64,000 nt of DNA. It comes from Pterois miles. Its lineage: Eukaryota > Chordata > Actinopteri > Perciformes > Scorpaenidae. The notes beneath the pieces were generated by a model. That model had not been told where the DNA came from. It worked only from the letters and a program-made list of their open reading frames with translations, and did no database searches. Shown here piece after piece: positions 1 through 11,707 of the stretch. Every line of letters begins with the position of its first letter. Positions within the stretch are counted from its first letter, which is position 1. The stretch covers positions 17,690,501 to 17,754,500 of the forward strand of contig CAMQGK010000634.1 in NCBI GenBank assembly GCA_947000775.1, read 5' to 3'. The position numbers and the translations under genes are program-made.

Positions 1-59
1 CATCAGTTTTTAGGACGTTTTGCTGTCTTGGGTTTATCAACAGGAAGCCTTTTCATTAA

Positions 60-825
60 TCACGGCTGCATCTCATATTGCCCCTCCGTGGCGATAAAGA
101 AGTCGTAAAGAGTGTTCTGCAGAAATTCAAACGTGGGCCGGTCCTCAGGCCTCTGCCTCCAGCACATACTCATAATGTCATAGAGTTCCTCAGGGCAGCC
201 GTCCGGACACGGCATCCTGTACGACCTGTCCAGGCTCCTGATCACCTCTGGGTTTGTCATCCCTGATTAGGAGAAAGAAAATGCAGCCAATGTGAGATTT
301 TGATTTATTCTTTAGTCATATTGTGCAGTTTACTCAGCTGCATAGTGCAGCTTTTGCATTGGTTTCTAAACAATATAATAAAACATACATTTTTCTCACT
401 TTAATTTATTTCTCACTTGTCGTACCTGGGTAGGGTATTCTTCCATAGGTGACTATCTCTGTGAGGAGGATCCCAAAGGACCACACATCAGATTTGATGC
501 TGAATGTGCCAAAATTGATGGCCTCTGGAGCCGTCCATTTGATGGGAAATTTAGCGCCTAGTTGTGAGAAAGCGTGTCAAAAAAAGCAGAGGAAATTGTG
601 TTACAGGATGACAACTCTAGAGAAAATGTAGGAAGGTGAGAATGTGTGTGTACGATAGAGATCTGATTACGAGTAGAGATATTGCTTTTGCAGTTACACA
701 GAGGTGTCAACTGCATGTTTATATGCTATATACATTATACGCTGGAATTTCAATTCCTGTTCAAGTTTTGAGCAATTTGTTGCTGCATTACAAAAGCTCA
801 CACTTGTAATTCCAAGTTGCTGCTG

Positions 826-870
<45 letters not shown>

Positions 871-3800
871 CAATACAATATAAAATTCTGTTTAGTGTAA
901 GATTTTATAGTCACCACTGGACCTCTACACTATAGCAAATAACATAATAAATAAAATAATATAATAATAGTGGAGATAATGTGCATCTAAGTTAAAGATT
1001 TGAATGATGTTCTCTGAGGACATTGAGGTCTTCAGTGTTTTTTTCGGGTTTTAGCAACCTAGGGAGAGTTAACGTTCTCCAAAAATAATTTTACAGTACA
1101 TATATAATACTTGTCTTGTCTAACACAATATGTTGGAGACACGAGACTGGTGTAAGTTACGTAAGTGACGTTTGTCACATTTTTAGTGATGCTTACAACG
1201 TGTTTTCTGTAGTTATTTAATGTTTCTGTACGTATTTTACTTAGTTTGCATACCTATTTTAAGCCCAAGCATGACATTTTTCCTATACTTAACTAAATGG
1301 TTTTGTTGCCTAATTGCGGACGTTTGTGTGGCATACAAATGACAGGTGAAAAGCAGCGTACAAATGTCAGTGTAATTTTATACTATTTATAAACCTTCTC
1401 ATGAGACTATGTTGATTTGGGAGGGTTGCACTTCCAGCATAAATCTGTTGTTTGTTTTGAGTTTGACTGCACTTATTGTAAGTCGCTTTGGACAAAACCG
1501 TCAATGCAATGTATTATAATTTAGACCTTCATGTTCCTGGACAGGGCAATCTTTATAGAAAATTCAATTCACAATTTCAAGGTCCACTGTGAAGATCTGG
1601 CAGTATTTAGCACAGCATTTAGATTACAACCAACTGAAGCCCCTCTTGTATCCCATGTGTGCTGGAGAAAACATGAATGGCCCTCTCTAGAGCCAAATGT
1701 TGTAATACTAGTGTAGGTCATTTGAAGTGTCTGTGTACGTGGGAAGTGAGTGGTGAAGCAAGAGAGAGAGACAGGAACGGGTAATGTTATCGGCTCCAGC
1801 CCAAACAGGAAAAGTTAAGTTTGGTTTGTTTGTCCTGGGCTACGGTAGAAATATGGCGGTGCAACATGGAGGACTTAGTGGAGAGGGGACCCGCTCCCCA
1901 TGTAGATATAAATAACTCACTCTAAGCTAACAAACTCACAACAATTCTTATTTTTAGGTGATTATGCATTATGAAAACATAGTTATTAATGTTATATTTC
2001 ATTTCTGCCAATAGATCCTCCAAATGGTGACACACTGGTACTTTAACTAGGCAACTCAATAAATACAATGTGAAAAATTCAAATAATTAAACCTTTTTTG
2101 TGTCTGGTAAACTTTTAGTGGGGTGAGAGAGGGTGCATTGGAGGATTTGAACTTTGTGACCTCAGTATTTCAACAAATCCTGGTTACAGCCCTGGATGCA
2201 TTTATTGTCCAGTGTGGGGAAACACTGCACATACTGCACCTTCCTGAGCCGTGTATTCTGACTCGATGATCCTGGCCAGGCCAAAGTCTGCTATCTTGCA
2301 GTGCAGGGTCTCGCTGACCAGTATGTTGGCTGCACGCACGTCTCGGTGGATGTAGTTCTTCCTCTCGATGTACGCCATGCCTTCAGCTATCTGTCGTACA
2401 GAGACAAAGACAGGGATATTGGAAAAAGCTTTTTAATTAAGGAAAATGTCAGATCAAATGCAAAGTAAGAAAATGACGCTGTAAATTGTTAATTTGTCAA
2501 AAGAAATTAGAGAACTTGAAAGATATCCTTTCATTACTTTGGTCAGCATGGACAGTACAATCATGTAGCTACAGCATGTGTCTATATGTATGTGTGAGTA
2601 CTTGTGCTTATGTATATGATAATGGCAGCAAAGTGGGTTTAACAGGATGTTCCAGCTCTCAGGAAGCCAAAGGCTTTTTTTTTTTTTGGATAGGCAAAAC
2701 AGTTCTGAGGGAGCTCACTGGAGATGGAAAAATAACATGATTTCCTGTCCGGATGTTAATAATTGACGTAGGGCGAGGCTTTCAAGCCCGATGAGCAAAA
2801 GCTCCGCCACAGAAACCACACAGCTACTGCTGACAGTTTCCACGTGTATTCACATCACAGCTGCTCTCAAAGCAACACACTACAGCAGACGTTTAGAGCG
2901 CTACGGAGGAGCTAGTGTATAAATAGGCTTTGAGGTCAGCGAGAAGGCTAGTGATGCTGTTTTTGTCAGTAGCAGTGAAAGAAATGTTTAGAAATAACAG
3001 ATGGAAGTGCTCACAGGCAAAGTATTAAAAGAAAGCTTTCATTATTATTAGAGGAGTGGGTTAGAAATGTGATGAAAAGGTCACATACAACATACGACGC
3101 ATTCACAGAGATCATGTGGTTGAAATGGTGCATTTCCCACCTGCGCTGACATGTCTATCAGCTTATTTAGCTTCAGCTTTTTTCCTTCGTCTGATTTCAG
3201 AAAGTCCAGAAGACAACCTGCAAATGAGAAAAGCAGAAAGGTAACTTCATCATCATAAACTATAGATTAAATATAACACTCTCAAAGGCATTTTGTTGTG
3301 TCGTAGAAAATTCTCATAATTAATCGGTTTACACAGGAAAGACATGTGGCATCTTATACTGGAGGCCCCAAATGCACATGATTGCGTTTATATATAGTAA
3401 TCAATAAACAAACAAACTCAATACAACAACCCTGCAATTAATATGATATTTTTGAAGCTTTTTGATGTTAATTTTAGTTGATGAGTTCTCAGGTAATTTT
3501 TAAGTCTATAGTTTTCCAGTTAGTTTGTTCTCATCCCAACAAACTTACTGCATAATTACCAATATAATAACACTAAATATTATGGACTCAGATAGAACTG
3601 AATCAAGTCTCTGACACAGTCTTATAAGTTGAATATTATAAGCTTCACAAAGTTTGAAATTCCTTGAATTTGATGCATTATATTGGAGTGTTCATTTATT
3701 TGTGGTCACTCCATGTATGTGTTTTGTTCACGAGGGAAGTCGTGAGTTGTTGAATGAAAGGCGGACAAATTAAAACTAGGGGTACCGATACCGATACCAC

Positions 3801-6800
3801 ATCAGATATCAGGCCGATACTGACTCAAATGGCTGGATCAGATATCTCTGACAATGTGGCCACCCATTCAATTCAATTCTATGTATATATATTATATACA
3901 TTATACTGTATACTGGAATTTTAATTTCTGTCAGGTTTACACCTGAATTATAACTCCTGTTAATTTTGAAGATTTTTTTACCAAGTTGCTGCTGTACGAG
4001 TTATTAATTTAATAATAAATAAGATAAGATAAGATGAACCTTTATTAATCCCCGGACAATTCAGTAAATTACAGTACACATAAAAGACTTAACCCGTTCA
4101 CGTCCACATAGTGAGTTCACTAATTACACACTGGTATCAGCACTGGTACTCGGTCTCAGCCGATATCCAAAGCCCAGGTAATGGTATTGGGACTGAAAAA
4201 GTCAGATTGGTACAAGAATCAATAATTAAGTAATTAAAAGTACATGTAAATATGTTTAGTAAAAGGTTTTGCCCATGTTTTCAAATTGCTTTGGAGTTGC
4301 AGTGATTAACGCGTTTTTTGCACTATAAGGCGCACTTAAAATCGCCCAAGTGTTTAACTCGGACACTGATGATGAAGGATTTGATGGATTTGTGGAAGAG
4401 GAATGAACTGAAAAGTGAGTGTATTGTTTTGTATTTCATGTGTTACAACTGAAAAATGTTGAGAGTTATTGATGTTATTGAGTTATTAAATTAATTGAAT
4501 AAAGTTTGACTTATCTGACCGCTTAATGCGCCTTATAATCCGGTGCGCCTTATAGTGCGAAAAATACAGGAATCAATTTAATCAATTGGTCGATTACCAG
4601 AAAATCATTCTGAAACTATAATGATGATCAATTAATGTTTAATTCGGTCAGTTTCAAGTACAATTGTCCAATGTTTTCTTCCGGCTTCTCAAATGTGAGG
4701 ATTGTTCTCTTTATATCATTATAGTAGACCGTATTTGTAAGCATATCACTCCTCATTGGAGAGACTTTAGTCATCAAAAATCTCCCATCCTGCCTCTCTT
4801 GTCTTACCGTTGATCATGAACTCCGTCACAATGAGAATGGGCTCCTTAGTGACCACAGCATGGAGGCGCACCAGTCGTTCATGCTGCAGCTGCTTCATCA
4901 GGTTGGCCTCCTGCAGGAAGGCCTCCGGCTCCATCGTCCCCTCCTTTAAGGTCTTGATAGCAACCTTCTGGGTGTTCTTATAGTAACCTGCAGTGGGAGT
5001 TAAAACGGGGAGCTTCACTCACTGTTCTGGCTTATGAAATGTTGCCAATGACAGGATGGTTTGTTAGCTTTCTCTCACCCATCCACACTTCTCCAAACTG
5101 TCCGGCCCCCAGTTTCTTCACCATTTTCAGGGTGTCTCTGGGAATCTCCCATTCGTCGTGTGCCCACGGCTGCTCAGGTGCTTTGGCCTTACATGGGGCA
5201 TACAGCCGCAGACACAAACCATCTGCGGTACCTGCACCCAAAAGTGGATGTAATAAAGTATTTTTATTCGCTCTTGTGCTAAATTTGAAACCCTCTGATG
5301 AGCTGTTTCCTTAAATAATCTTGTGCTTTTTCATAAGTTGTGCATCAGCAGCCATTCGAGAGATTTGGCCTTCTTATCTTGTGGTTTAGTCACAGGAGTG
5401 GAAAGACTCCTGTATCGCTCCTCTCTCACAGGAAATGCAAAACGCATCACACGGGTCTAATTTCCCCTTTAAATTCAAAGTCAGTGCAGACGTCTTAGAA
5501 TTCACAGCAGTGAACCGAATCTGTATGTTTTATAAGTACTGATTAGGTTTTGAAATGATGCAGCAGAATTGGATGAAAGGTCGTTACTTACGGGTGTAGT
5601 ATTTAACCAGTTCCTGTAAGGATGGGAATGTGGTGGAGGGGGAGATGTAGTAGCCACCGTTGTCCAGACAGCGGATCTTGTAGTGTTTTACTACATCTCC
5701 TTGTTCAGGGTTGTGATCTCTGACCGACAGTGAGAAGGACCCTACAGGGAAAACCAATAGGTCGTACTGTTTACAAGCAGTTTTGAAATTGGACATGTTC
5801 ACGTTTCTGAAATTCAGATTTGTGGCATGATCACTGAGGCTGCTTCCTCTTAGTCGATTAGTCGACTAAACTGTCGTTTGCTGTCTCAGATTTCTTTAGT
5901 TGATTAGTCATTTTTTTTAAAGTTTTTTTCATCTTGGATCACTTATTTCTTATTTATGCGCTGTTTATTAATTTTTCAAATGTTGAAGCACTTACGAGTG
6001 ACATGTTGTAGTAATGAAATAGAAGAAACAACTTACAATGCCTGGCAGCTACCAAGAACACACAACATTCAGCTTGGTCATATTACACATATTGTGACAA
6101 ACATAACAACTTCCTCCTTCCGGTTAAAAACAAAAAACAAAAAAATAATAAGTAGCTAAGATAAAATGGGGTCCCATTTGGGGATAAGTGTGAATCCAGG
6201 AAAGGCCCCACATCTTTTTAAAATTCATATTGGAGCCTTTTTTCAAGCTGTAAAATTTGATGGCGGCGATGATGATTTCCATCTCATTAGTATTGAACGT
6301 TGAGCCAATAATGTTACAAAAGCCATCAGTTCTGCCTGGGATGCTGAACCGAGCAGTAATGGCATTAGGTTCAATGAGTCCCAGTTACCTCCGTCAGAGT
6401 ATTGAAAATGTACGCAACCAACACACATGGACATGGTTTGCGGTGTTTGAGGACATGTTTTCACAAGAGGGATCAATACTCCTAAATTTTGGAAAGCCTA
6501 GCTTTGATCCAATGAGTGTGATGAACAACTCTACAGTGAATTAACCCATCTGGTGCAGACAGATACTTATTTCTAAGAAACCTGTGAGCGCAACGCTAAA
6601 CGTAAACACAAGATTTAAAGTGTATGGTTCTCTGTAAATTAAATCAACTAAGCGATTAGTCGACAGAATCGTGTGTTAGTCGACTAAGAATTTGTTTTCG
6701 AGGACAGCCGTAGTGATCACAAAAAAAGAGACTGATGGCGCTCACCTTTACAGGTCTCACTCTCTCGAACTAGAAAGGCACCGGGTTTATTTCCTGGAGC

Positions 6801-8410
6801 TAAAAGCAGCCGTTCAGTCTCTCTCCTATTAATGTCCCTGAAAAACCATCTGCAGAAGAGAGAACCACAAAAACACAATTTATATAACCAGTTAACAACA
6901 TATACAGATTATTTAACAGTTAACAGTCCCTTAAATTTGTATTTTGATTCGGGCTGTCAAAGTTAACACAATAATAATAATGATGAACACAAATTCTTTA
7001 ACATATTAACACAACTTGTGATTTTTGATTATAACTTTTTAGTTAACTTTCAGAGGTTGTAGCGGGCTCAGTTTTAAAGCTAGAGTGAAGGATAGGTTAT
7101 CATGAAGGAGACGCTCCAACTGCATTTTCAAAGGGGTCCCTTGACCTCTGACTTCAAGATATGTGAATGAAAATGTTTTCTACAGGTACCCATGAGTCTC
7201 CCCTTAACAATGACTGTATTTGTCATTGTTTTGTGTTGGTAATTGATTTCTAATAATTAATATATACATACATTTGCATAAAGCAAGCGTCTTTGCCCAC
7301 TGCCATGTTGACACGAGTATTAAATACTTGATGAATCTCCCTTTAAGGTACATTTTGAATATAAATAAAAGGTGATTCATTTGTGATTAATCCCAATTGA
7401 ATATTTTAATCGACTGACAGCCCTAATTCTGATAAAATGTATGAAATTGTCTCTTACTTTTCCACCTCCAGTGTATCTGCTCTGGCTACATAATTAGATG
7501 GTATAAAACCCTCCTGTCCAGTCACCAACGACTTGGCCACCCACCATTCTCCGTTTCTACAAACAGACAAACATCGCAGATAATTTGCATTTCTTCAGGT
7601 TAGAGGTACTAAGCTACTGTATACATCCTGTGTACATCCTGTTTACTAGACTAGAGGGCGAAGCTACTTACTCTTGTAAAACCTTTAGTTTATCTCCCTT
7701 TTTGAAGGATAGATCAGTGTCGTTGGTTGCTTTAAAGTCATGCTGTGCCACAAACACAACTTCATCTAAAGACAAGTAAAACAAAGTTATTTCAAAGGAA
7801 TCTGTAAATAACAGCAGCGATTTCAATTTATTAACTGTGAATGCGAGCAATATCTTTTTTTGGCTGCTGCTCTGGTCATGCATGTTAATATTGTGGAAGT
7901 ATATAGCGCAAGCATAACTTCATCATGGTTTTTGCATTGCATGTGTCTGTGACATTAAAGCGACTTTCTTTCGTTAACAATCTCATCTTCTCCCCTGAAG
8001 AGAACAGAGGAAACACAACCGAGATTTCAATCGCTACATGTTGCCTCCTCTCACTCAAGTAATGTCTCTCTGCTCGGCAGCAGTCGACTGCATAAACGCA
8101 GGTCTGGAAAGTCTGTTATATGCGTTGTGTTCAGTGATTACCATTATCCAAATAGGTTTTTCCACTTCGTCCCTAAAGAACAGAAAAAAATGTATATATT
8201 TTTTAATATTCAAAATGTGTAGTGAAAAAAAAATGGTAAATGGATTCAAATATTTAAACTAGATTCATTTCATATTCTAGTAAATATTTAGTTCAAGTGA
8301 AGAAAGCTACTTACTATGTGAACTGACGAGTTGGAGTTCTGGGAGTTGAGTTTTCTTTTGAAGAACTGGTCATTTTTTACTGGTTTCTGGCCACTGCAAG
8401 CACAGCCCAT
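60..8410 (-). CDS. blk: BLK-type Src-family tyrosine kinase, 12 coding exons, 489 codons
   Basis: Non-receptor tyrosine kinase that signals beneath antigen receptors at the inner plasma membrane. Coding exons, in transcript order: 8315-8410, 8142-8172, 7672-7765, 7458-7556, 6746-6849, 5592-5741, 5079-5231, 4808-4987, 3141-3217, 2240-2390, 426-557, 60-262. All have GT/AG borders and phases that join to one open frame of 1470 nt. Sizes 99, 104, 150, 153, 180, 77, 151 and 132 nt are the Src-family set. Order: SH4 and unique region 1-43, SH3 about 44-100, SH2 about 108-200, kinase about 225-480, regulatory tail. Tail EGQYEMQP and the phrases NPEVIR and RPTFEFLQ resemble BLK more than LYN, LCK or HCK, and the 151-nt activation-loop exon (ESEY, one residue shorter than LYN) also fits BLK. 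I infer a functional gene. LYN-like paralogues are the main alternative. A noncoding first exon may lie further upstream. Confidence 0.93.
827..870. repeat. (TA)n microsatellite
   Basis: Nearly pure TA dinucleotide run, broken once by a CA step, in the intron between blk exons 10 and 11. Confidence 0.95.
1720..2031 (+). repeat. Interspersed repeat, copy 1
   Basis: This stretch shares long blocks with 45250-45669: GTGGTGAAGCAAGAGAGAG, an ATGGCGG block, a GACCCGC block, the phrase AGGTGATTATRCA and the end TTTCTGCCAATAGATC. Both copies are in the same orientation. I infer an old mobile element of a kind common in fish. No coding capacity is visible. Confidence 0.75.
3778..4214. mobile_element. 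Interspersed repeat with GGTACCGATACC end, interrupted by a LINE tail
   Basis: It starts with a duplicated CCGATA motif and ends near a GATTGGTAC, with repeated phrases about GATATC and CACTGGTA. At about 4013-4115 it is interrupted by the reverse complement of the LINE 3' end seen at 19155-19197 (TTAATCCCCGG and an AAGAT-repeat tail), so one insertion is nested in another. Lies in the blk intron between exons 8 and 9. Confidence 0.6.
4313..4567. mobile_element. MITE with GCACTATAAGGCGCA inverted ends
   Basis: The left end contains GCACTATAAGGCGCAC and the right end GTGCGCCTTATAGTGC, exact reverse complements, enclosing about 220 bp without an open frame. This is a small non-autonomous DNA element in a blk intron. 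Confidence 0.8.
5592..6849 (-). other. blk: blk exons 5-6: SH2 domain
   Basis: Exon 5 (6746-6849, 104 nt) carries WFFRDI and FLVRES; Arg135 of that motif is the phosphotyrosine-binding arginine. Exon 6 (5592-5741, 150 nt) carries HYKIRCLDNGGYYISP and ends in the SH2-kinase linker. The intron between them holds a hAT-like element whose right target-site copy ends 25 bp from the exon 5 donor. Confidence 0.92.
5835..6712. mobile_element. hAT-like DNA element with 8-bp target-site duplication
   Basis: The ends are inverted (left TGAGGCTG, right CAGCCGTA) with subterminal inverted CTTAGTCGA motifs. The flanks read ATGATCAC on the left (5827-5834) and GTGATCAC on the right (6713-6720), an 8-bp duplication with one change, as expected for the hAT superfamily. 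The interior of about 880 bp has only short frames and no transposase I can recognise. Confidence 0.75.
6951..7423. mobile_element. MITE with GGGCTGTCA ends, copy 1
   Basis: Left end GGGCTGTCAA and right end CTGACAGCCC are inverted. Interior landmarks (a run containing AAAGGGGTCCCTTGACCTCT, and GGGTACCCATGAGTCTCCCC-like sequence) recur in the copy at 8955-9686. Lies in the blk intron 34 bp from the exon 4 donor. I infer a hAT-type non-autonomous element. Confidence 0.8.
7458..8410 (-). other. blk: blk exons 1-4: acylated SH4, unique region and SH3 domain
   Basis: The start at 8410 gives MGCACSG. Gly2 is the usual N-myristoylation site and Cys3 and Cys5 are typical palmitoylation sites, which makes this start convincing. 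Exon 2 is only 31 nt (8142-8172). Exons 3 and 4 encode the SH3 fold, with NGEWWVAKS and the GFIPSNYVA end clearly visible. The ligand-binding ALYDY motif is replaced by AQHDF (about residues 49-53), losing both aromatic Tyr positions although the rest of the domain looks intact. Confidence 0.9.
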
Positions 8411-8954
8411 CCTGTATGTATAATGGCAGTCCTCTTCAGTTGTACTGCATACTACTAAGAAGATTTACTCAATGTAATAGTACAATACAATGCAGCATAA
8501 TGCTGTGCAGTTCATTTTACATGATCAAATACTAGCGCCCTGCTAATAGCCTCCAGATAGAGCATGTTCATTACCTGATAAAGCAGATGAGCTTTACTGA
8601 AGCTGTGTTCACTCTCCTCTCCTCCCACAGCAGGGCCCGCTCTGTGAGTTCATGCCCGCCACTGAAAAATTAATTAAACTCTCTCAAAATCAGCTAAATC
8701 ATCAGTGGAGACACTCTTTTCAGTCTTATGACTTGGTTACTAGTGCGCTTAAAGCAATTGGCTTCTCTTAAGAGGAAGTGGAAAATATGTTTTCGTCTTT
8801 ATATGGAAGCATTTGCATGTATAGTTTATGATACCACCGAGTTAAAAATAGAGAAAAATAAAGTGCTAAAAATAAACAAGAAGAAGCAGATGCTTGTTAC
8901 TGCTGTTTCTGGATCTATTTGAAGAGACAGTTTTATGATGTAAACTTAAACTTA

Positions 8955-9686
8955 GGGCCTAAGTTAACACAGTAATATCATGTTAACACAAATTTGTTTT
9001 AACAACACTAATTTCTTTAATGCATTAATGCAACTTGGGATTTTTAATTTGTAGCTGGCTCAGTTTTAAAGCTATAGAATGAAGATACTGCCATCATATT
9101 AAACTAGAAATTACTAGAAATTACATTAAACTATAAAAAATCCATTGGTACCAACCATGTCTTGCTAGCTGGTTGCGAAGGAGGTTAAATAACGCTCTAA
9201 ACTTGCGTGAAATTTTGGTGAGGAAAAACTGGCTATGGCCATTTTCAAAGGGGTCCCTTGACCTCTGACCTCAAGATATGTGAATATAAATGGGTTTTAT
9301 GGGTACCCACGAGTCTCCCCTTTACAGACATGAACACTTTATGATAATCACATGCAGTTTGGGGCAAGTGGTAGTCAAGTCAGCACACTGACACACTGAC
9401 AGCTGTTGCTGCCATGTTATGATTTGAGCTTATTTTTTTATACTAAATGCAGTACCTGTGAGGGTTTCTGGACAATATTTGTCATTGTTTTGTGATGTTA
9501 ATTTATTTCCAGTAATAAATATATACTGTACATACTGTATATATGCATAAACCAGCATATTTGCCAACTCCTATGTTGATAAGAGTATTAAATACTTGAC
9601 AAATATCTGTTTAAAGTACATTTTAAAGAGATAAAAAAAATGTGTGATTAATTATAATTAAATATTTTTAATTGACTGATTGCCCT
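8955..9686. mobile_element. MITE related to 6951-7423, copy 2, decayed ends
   Basis: It shares the GGGGTCCCTTGACCTCTGAC block, the GAGTCTCCCC block and the ATTAAATACTTGA end with copy 1, in the same orientation. The ends have decayed (GGGCCTAAG and GATTGCCC). It is longer than copy 1 because of internal extra sequence. Lies just upstream of blk exon 1. Confidence 0.75.
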
Positions 9687-11380
9687 GATTTAGGTAGATG
9701 ATGAATTGAAAAAAAAAAGTTACAATAAACATCAGAAGAACAGTCGTAAGAGCCAGTTTAAGTCCCGTTACTAATAGCTGATTAACTTGAATGGATTCAT
9801 GTTTATCACAGAAATTAAAGTTTGTGGTTGTACATCCAAATGACAGAGTAACTGTACTATTAAACCACCACCTCAGAGTATAGGAGGCCTTGACTTAGTA
9901 GTTACACATTATTTGTCTTGCTGTTCATTGAATGGCTTTTGGTGTCAGCATGTTTGTTTCAGCATTGTAACAGGAATATTGCAAAACATATGTACTTATA
10001 TGCCATAAATTCACATATAAAACAACTGTCATGGTGACAATCTTGGAGCTTTTAGCGTCTAAAAATATCGGATGACGTGTAGTTAAAACTGTGGTGTTCA
10101 TATTACAATCTTTCTATAATCTTTATATGTTTATATTATAATTAAGTGTAGCTTTATAAGGAAAACTGGTCTGTTCACTGGTCTTTGCAACCTTATGAAT
10201 GCTTTTAGTGCCATTTTTCCACACACTAAGACTTGTATTTCACCTACATTTATTTTCACACATAACATTATGATAGTTTGTAACCACTTGTGTGTTTAAC
10301 ACTGTTGATTTTTTTGTCTCCAAAAATTTTTGTACAGGTCATACTGTTACAAGAATGTGACTTTACAGCTTAGCAGTAAAACTGTATTTGTGTTCCTCCA
10401 TTTAAAACAACAAAACATTTGTTAGATTCACTTTCTTTATTTTGAATATGACACTATTGGGTATAATTGTTCATTACTTGCACTTTGTTAGCAGTCTGTA
10501 GTGTGAGACAAACGTACAGCAGATAAATACCTTGAACTTGTCCCCCGACTTGTGTCTTCAAAAGTACTCCAGATGCAAAATGTCCTCAGTTTCCTTATTG
10601 AAAACCAGCTGAATGTCAGTGTGTCACTCTCACTTGCTCGTGTCTGAGTCTCTCTCTCTCCTTTCTTTTCTTTTTTCTCTCTCTCTCTCAGTGAAGACCA
10701 GGGCCTCCCCTGGGGGACTACATTACAGTTTACCGTAAATAGATAACAGTTTGTCTATTTATTTTTGTCCAGTGAGTCCCTCCGCAGCAGATCACCTCAT
10801 AAAAACAGTATAAACTTGCCGATTAAACTTCACGTAGTTCACTTTGATGAATTGGCCTATTGCTGAAATTTGCCACACAAATAAAGCTGCCTTGCCTTTG
10901 AGCAAACCTTCAACAGGTTAATGAATTAAGTGGATGAATGTGATTCATCTTTAGTCTTCAGACTTACAAATGCAGCACAAATAAAGTCAAATTACAAGTT
11001 TACTTCTCAATACAGTTGAATTTCAGTATGTAGTGGTGGACAGTACTGAGTGTGTACTGGATGAGAACTGCAGTGGAGAATTGGGTTGTACTGTGCTGAA
11101 TGTGACAAGTGTTGAGCTGAGTGCTGCATACTGTATATAAAAGAGAAAGCACGCTTTCCATGACATATTTCTCAGTTACTCTGGAGGTTTAGCTGCTGTA
11201 TTGTTCATCTCTACAATTAGCAAAGTGTGATATGTTTACTTCTGTAAAGCAGTACACCTTGTTGCCACAAGATGGACTGGTGAACTGGCCTTGAAACCCT
11301 CTAAGTGCAAAATGGCATTGGAGTATCTGAACACATGGCTCATGGGAAGAATTAGCATATTATTCTCATATACCTCTAGA
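9687..11380. other. Spacer upstream of blk
   Basis: AT-rich sequence without long open frames. A pyrimidine-rich tract (CT and CTTT steps) lies at about 10650-10690. It may include the blk promoter or a noncoding first exon, but I see no sequence that fixes this. Confidence 0.5.
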
Positions 11381-11707
11381 AAGAAGAAGAAGATCTACCT
11401 TTATTAGTCCCACAGTGGGGAAATTCAATTTACACTCTGTTAAACTCATACATGGTACATGCAGACCTGAAACACACATACATGCATTAATGGAGAGATG
11501 TCAGAGTGAGGGGGCTGCTCCTGACAAGCGCCCCGAGCAGTTGGGGGTTTGGTGCCTTGCTCAGGGGCACCTCGGCAGTGCCCAAGAGGTAAACTGGCAC
11601 CTCTCCAGCTACCAGTTCACACTCAGTTTTTGGTCCATGTCGGGACTTGAACCGGTGACCCTCCGGTTCCCAAGCCAACTCCCTACAGACTGAGCTACTG
11701 CCGCCCC
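11381..11707 (-). mobile_element. tRNA-derived SINE with LINE-like tail
   Basis: Read on the minus strand it begins GGGGCGGCAGTAGCTCAG, with an A-box-like TAGCTCAGTCTGTAGG and a B-box-like GGTTCAAGTCC, the internal polymerase III promoter of a tRNA-derived head. It ends with CCCCACTGTGGGACTAATAA and a CTT-rich tail, the 3' end type also seen on LINE remnants in this window. Confidence 0.85.

Larger units (their letters stand above)
60..5231 (-). other. blk: blk exons 7-12: tyrosine kinase domain and C-terminal tail
   Basis: Visible catalytic features are the glycine loop GAGQFGEV (from residue 233), VAIK with Lys254, helix-C Glu269, gatekeeper Thr297, HRD with Asp345, Asn350, DFG with Asp363, activation-loop Tyr374 in ESEYTAQ, and APE. 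The catalytic loop reads HRDVRAAN where Src kinases normally have HRDLRAAN. Tail Tyr485 sits four residues from the end, as expected for the CSK-phosphorylated inhibitory tyrosine. All residues needed for activity are present. Confidence 0.93.

Noticed and set aside
60..262. LYN as identity of the kinase
   Set aside because: LYN tail ends in YQQQP and its activation-loop exon is one codon longer; tail EMQP, NPEVIR and the 151-nt exon fit BLK.
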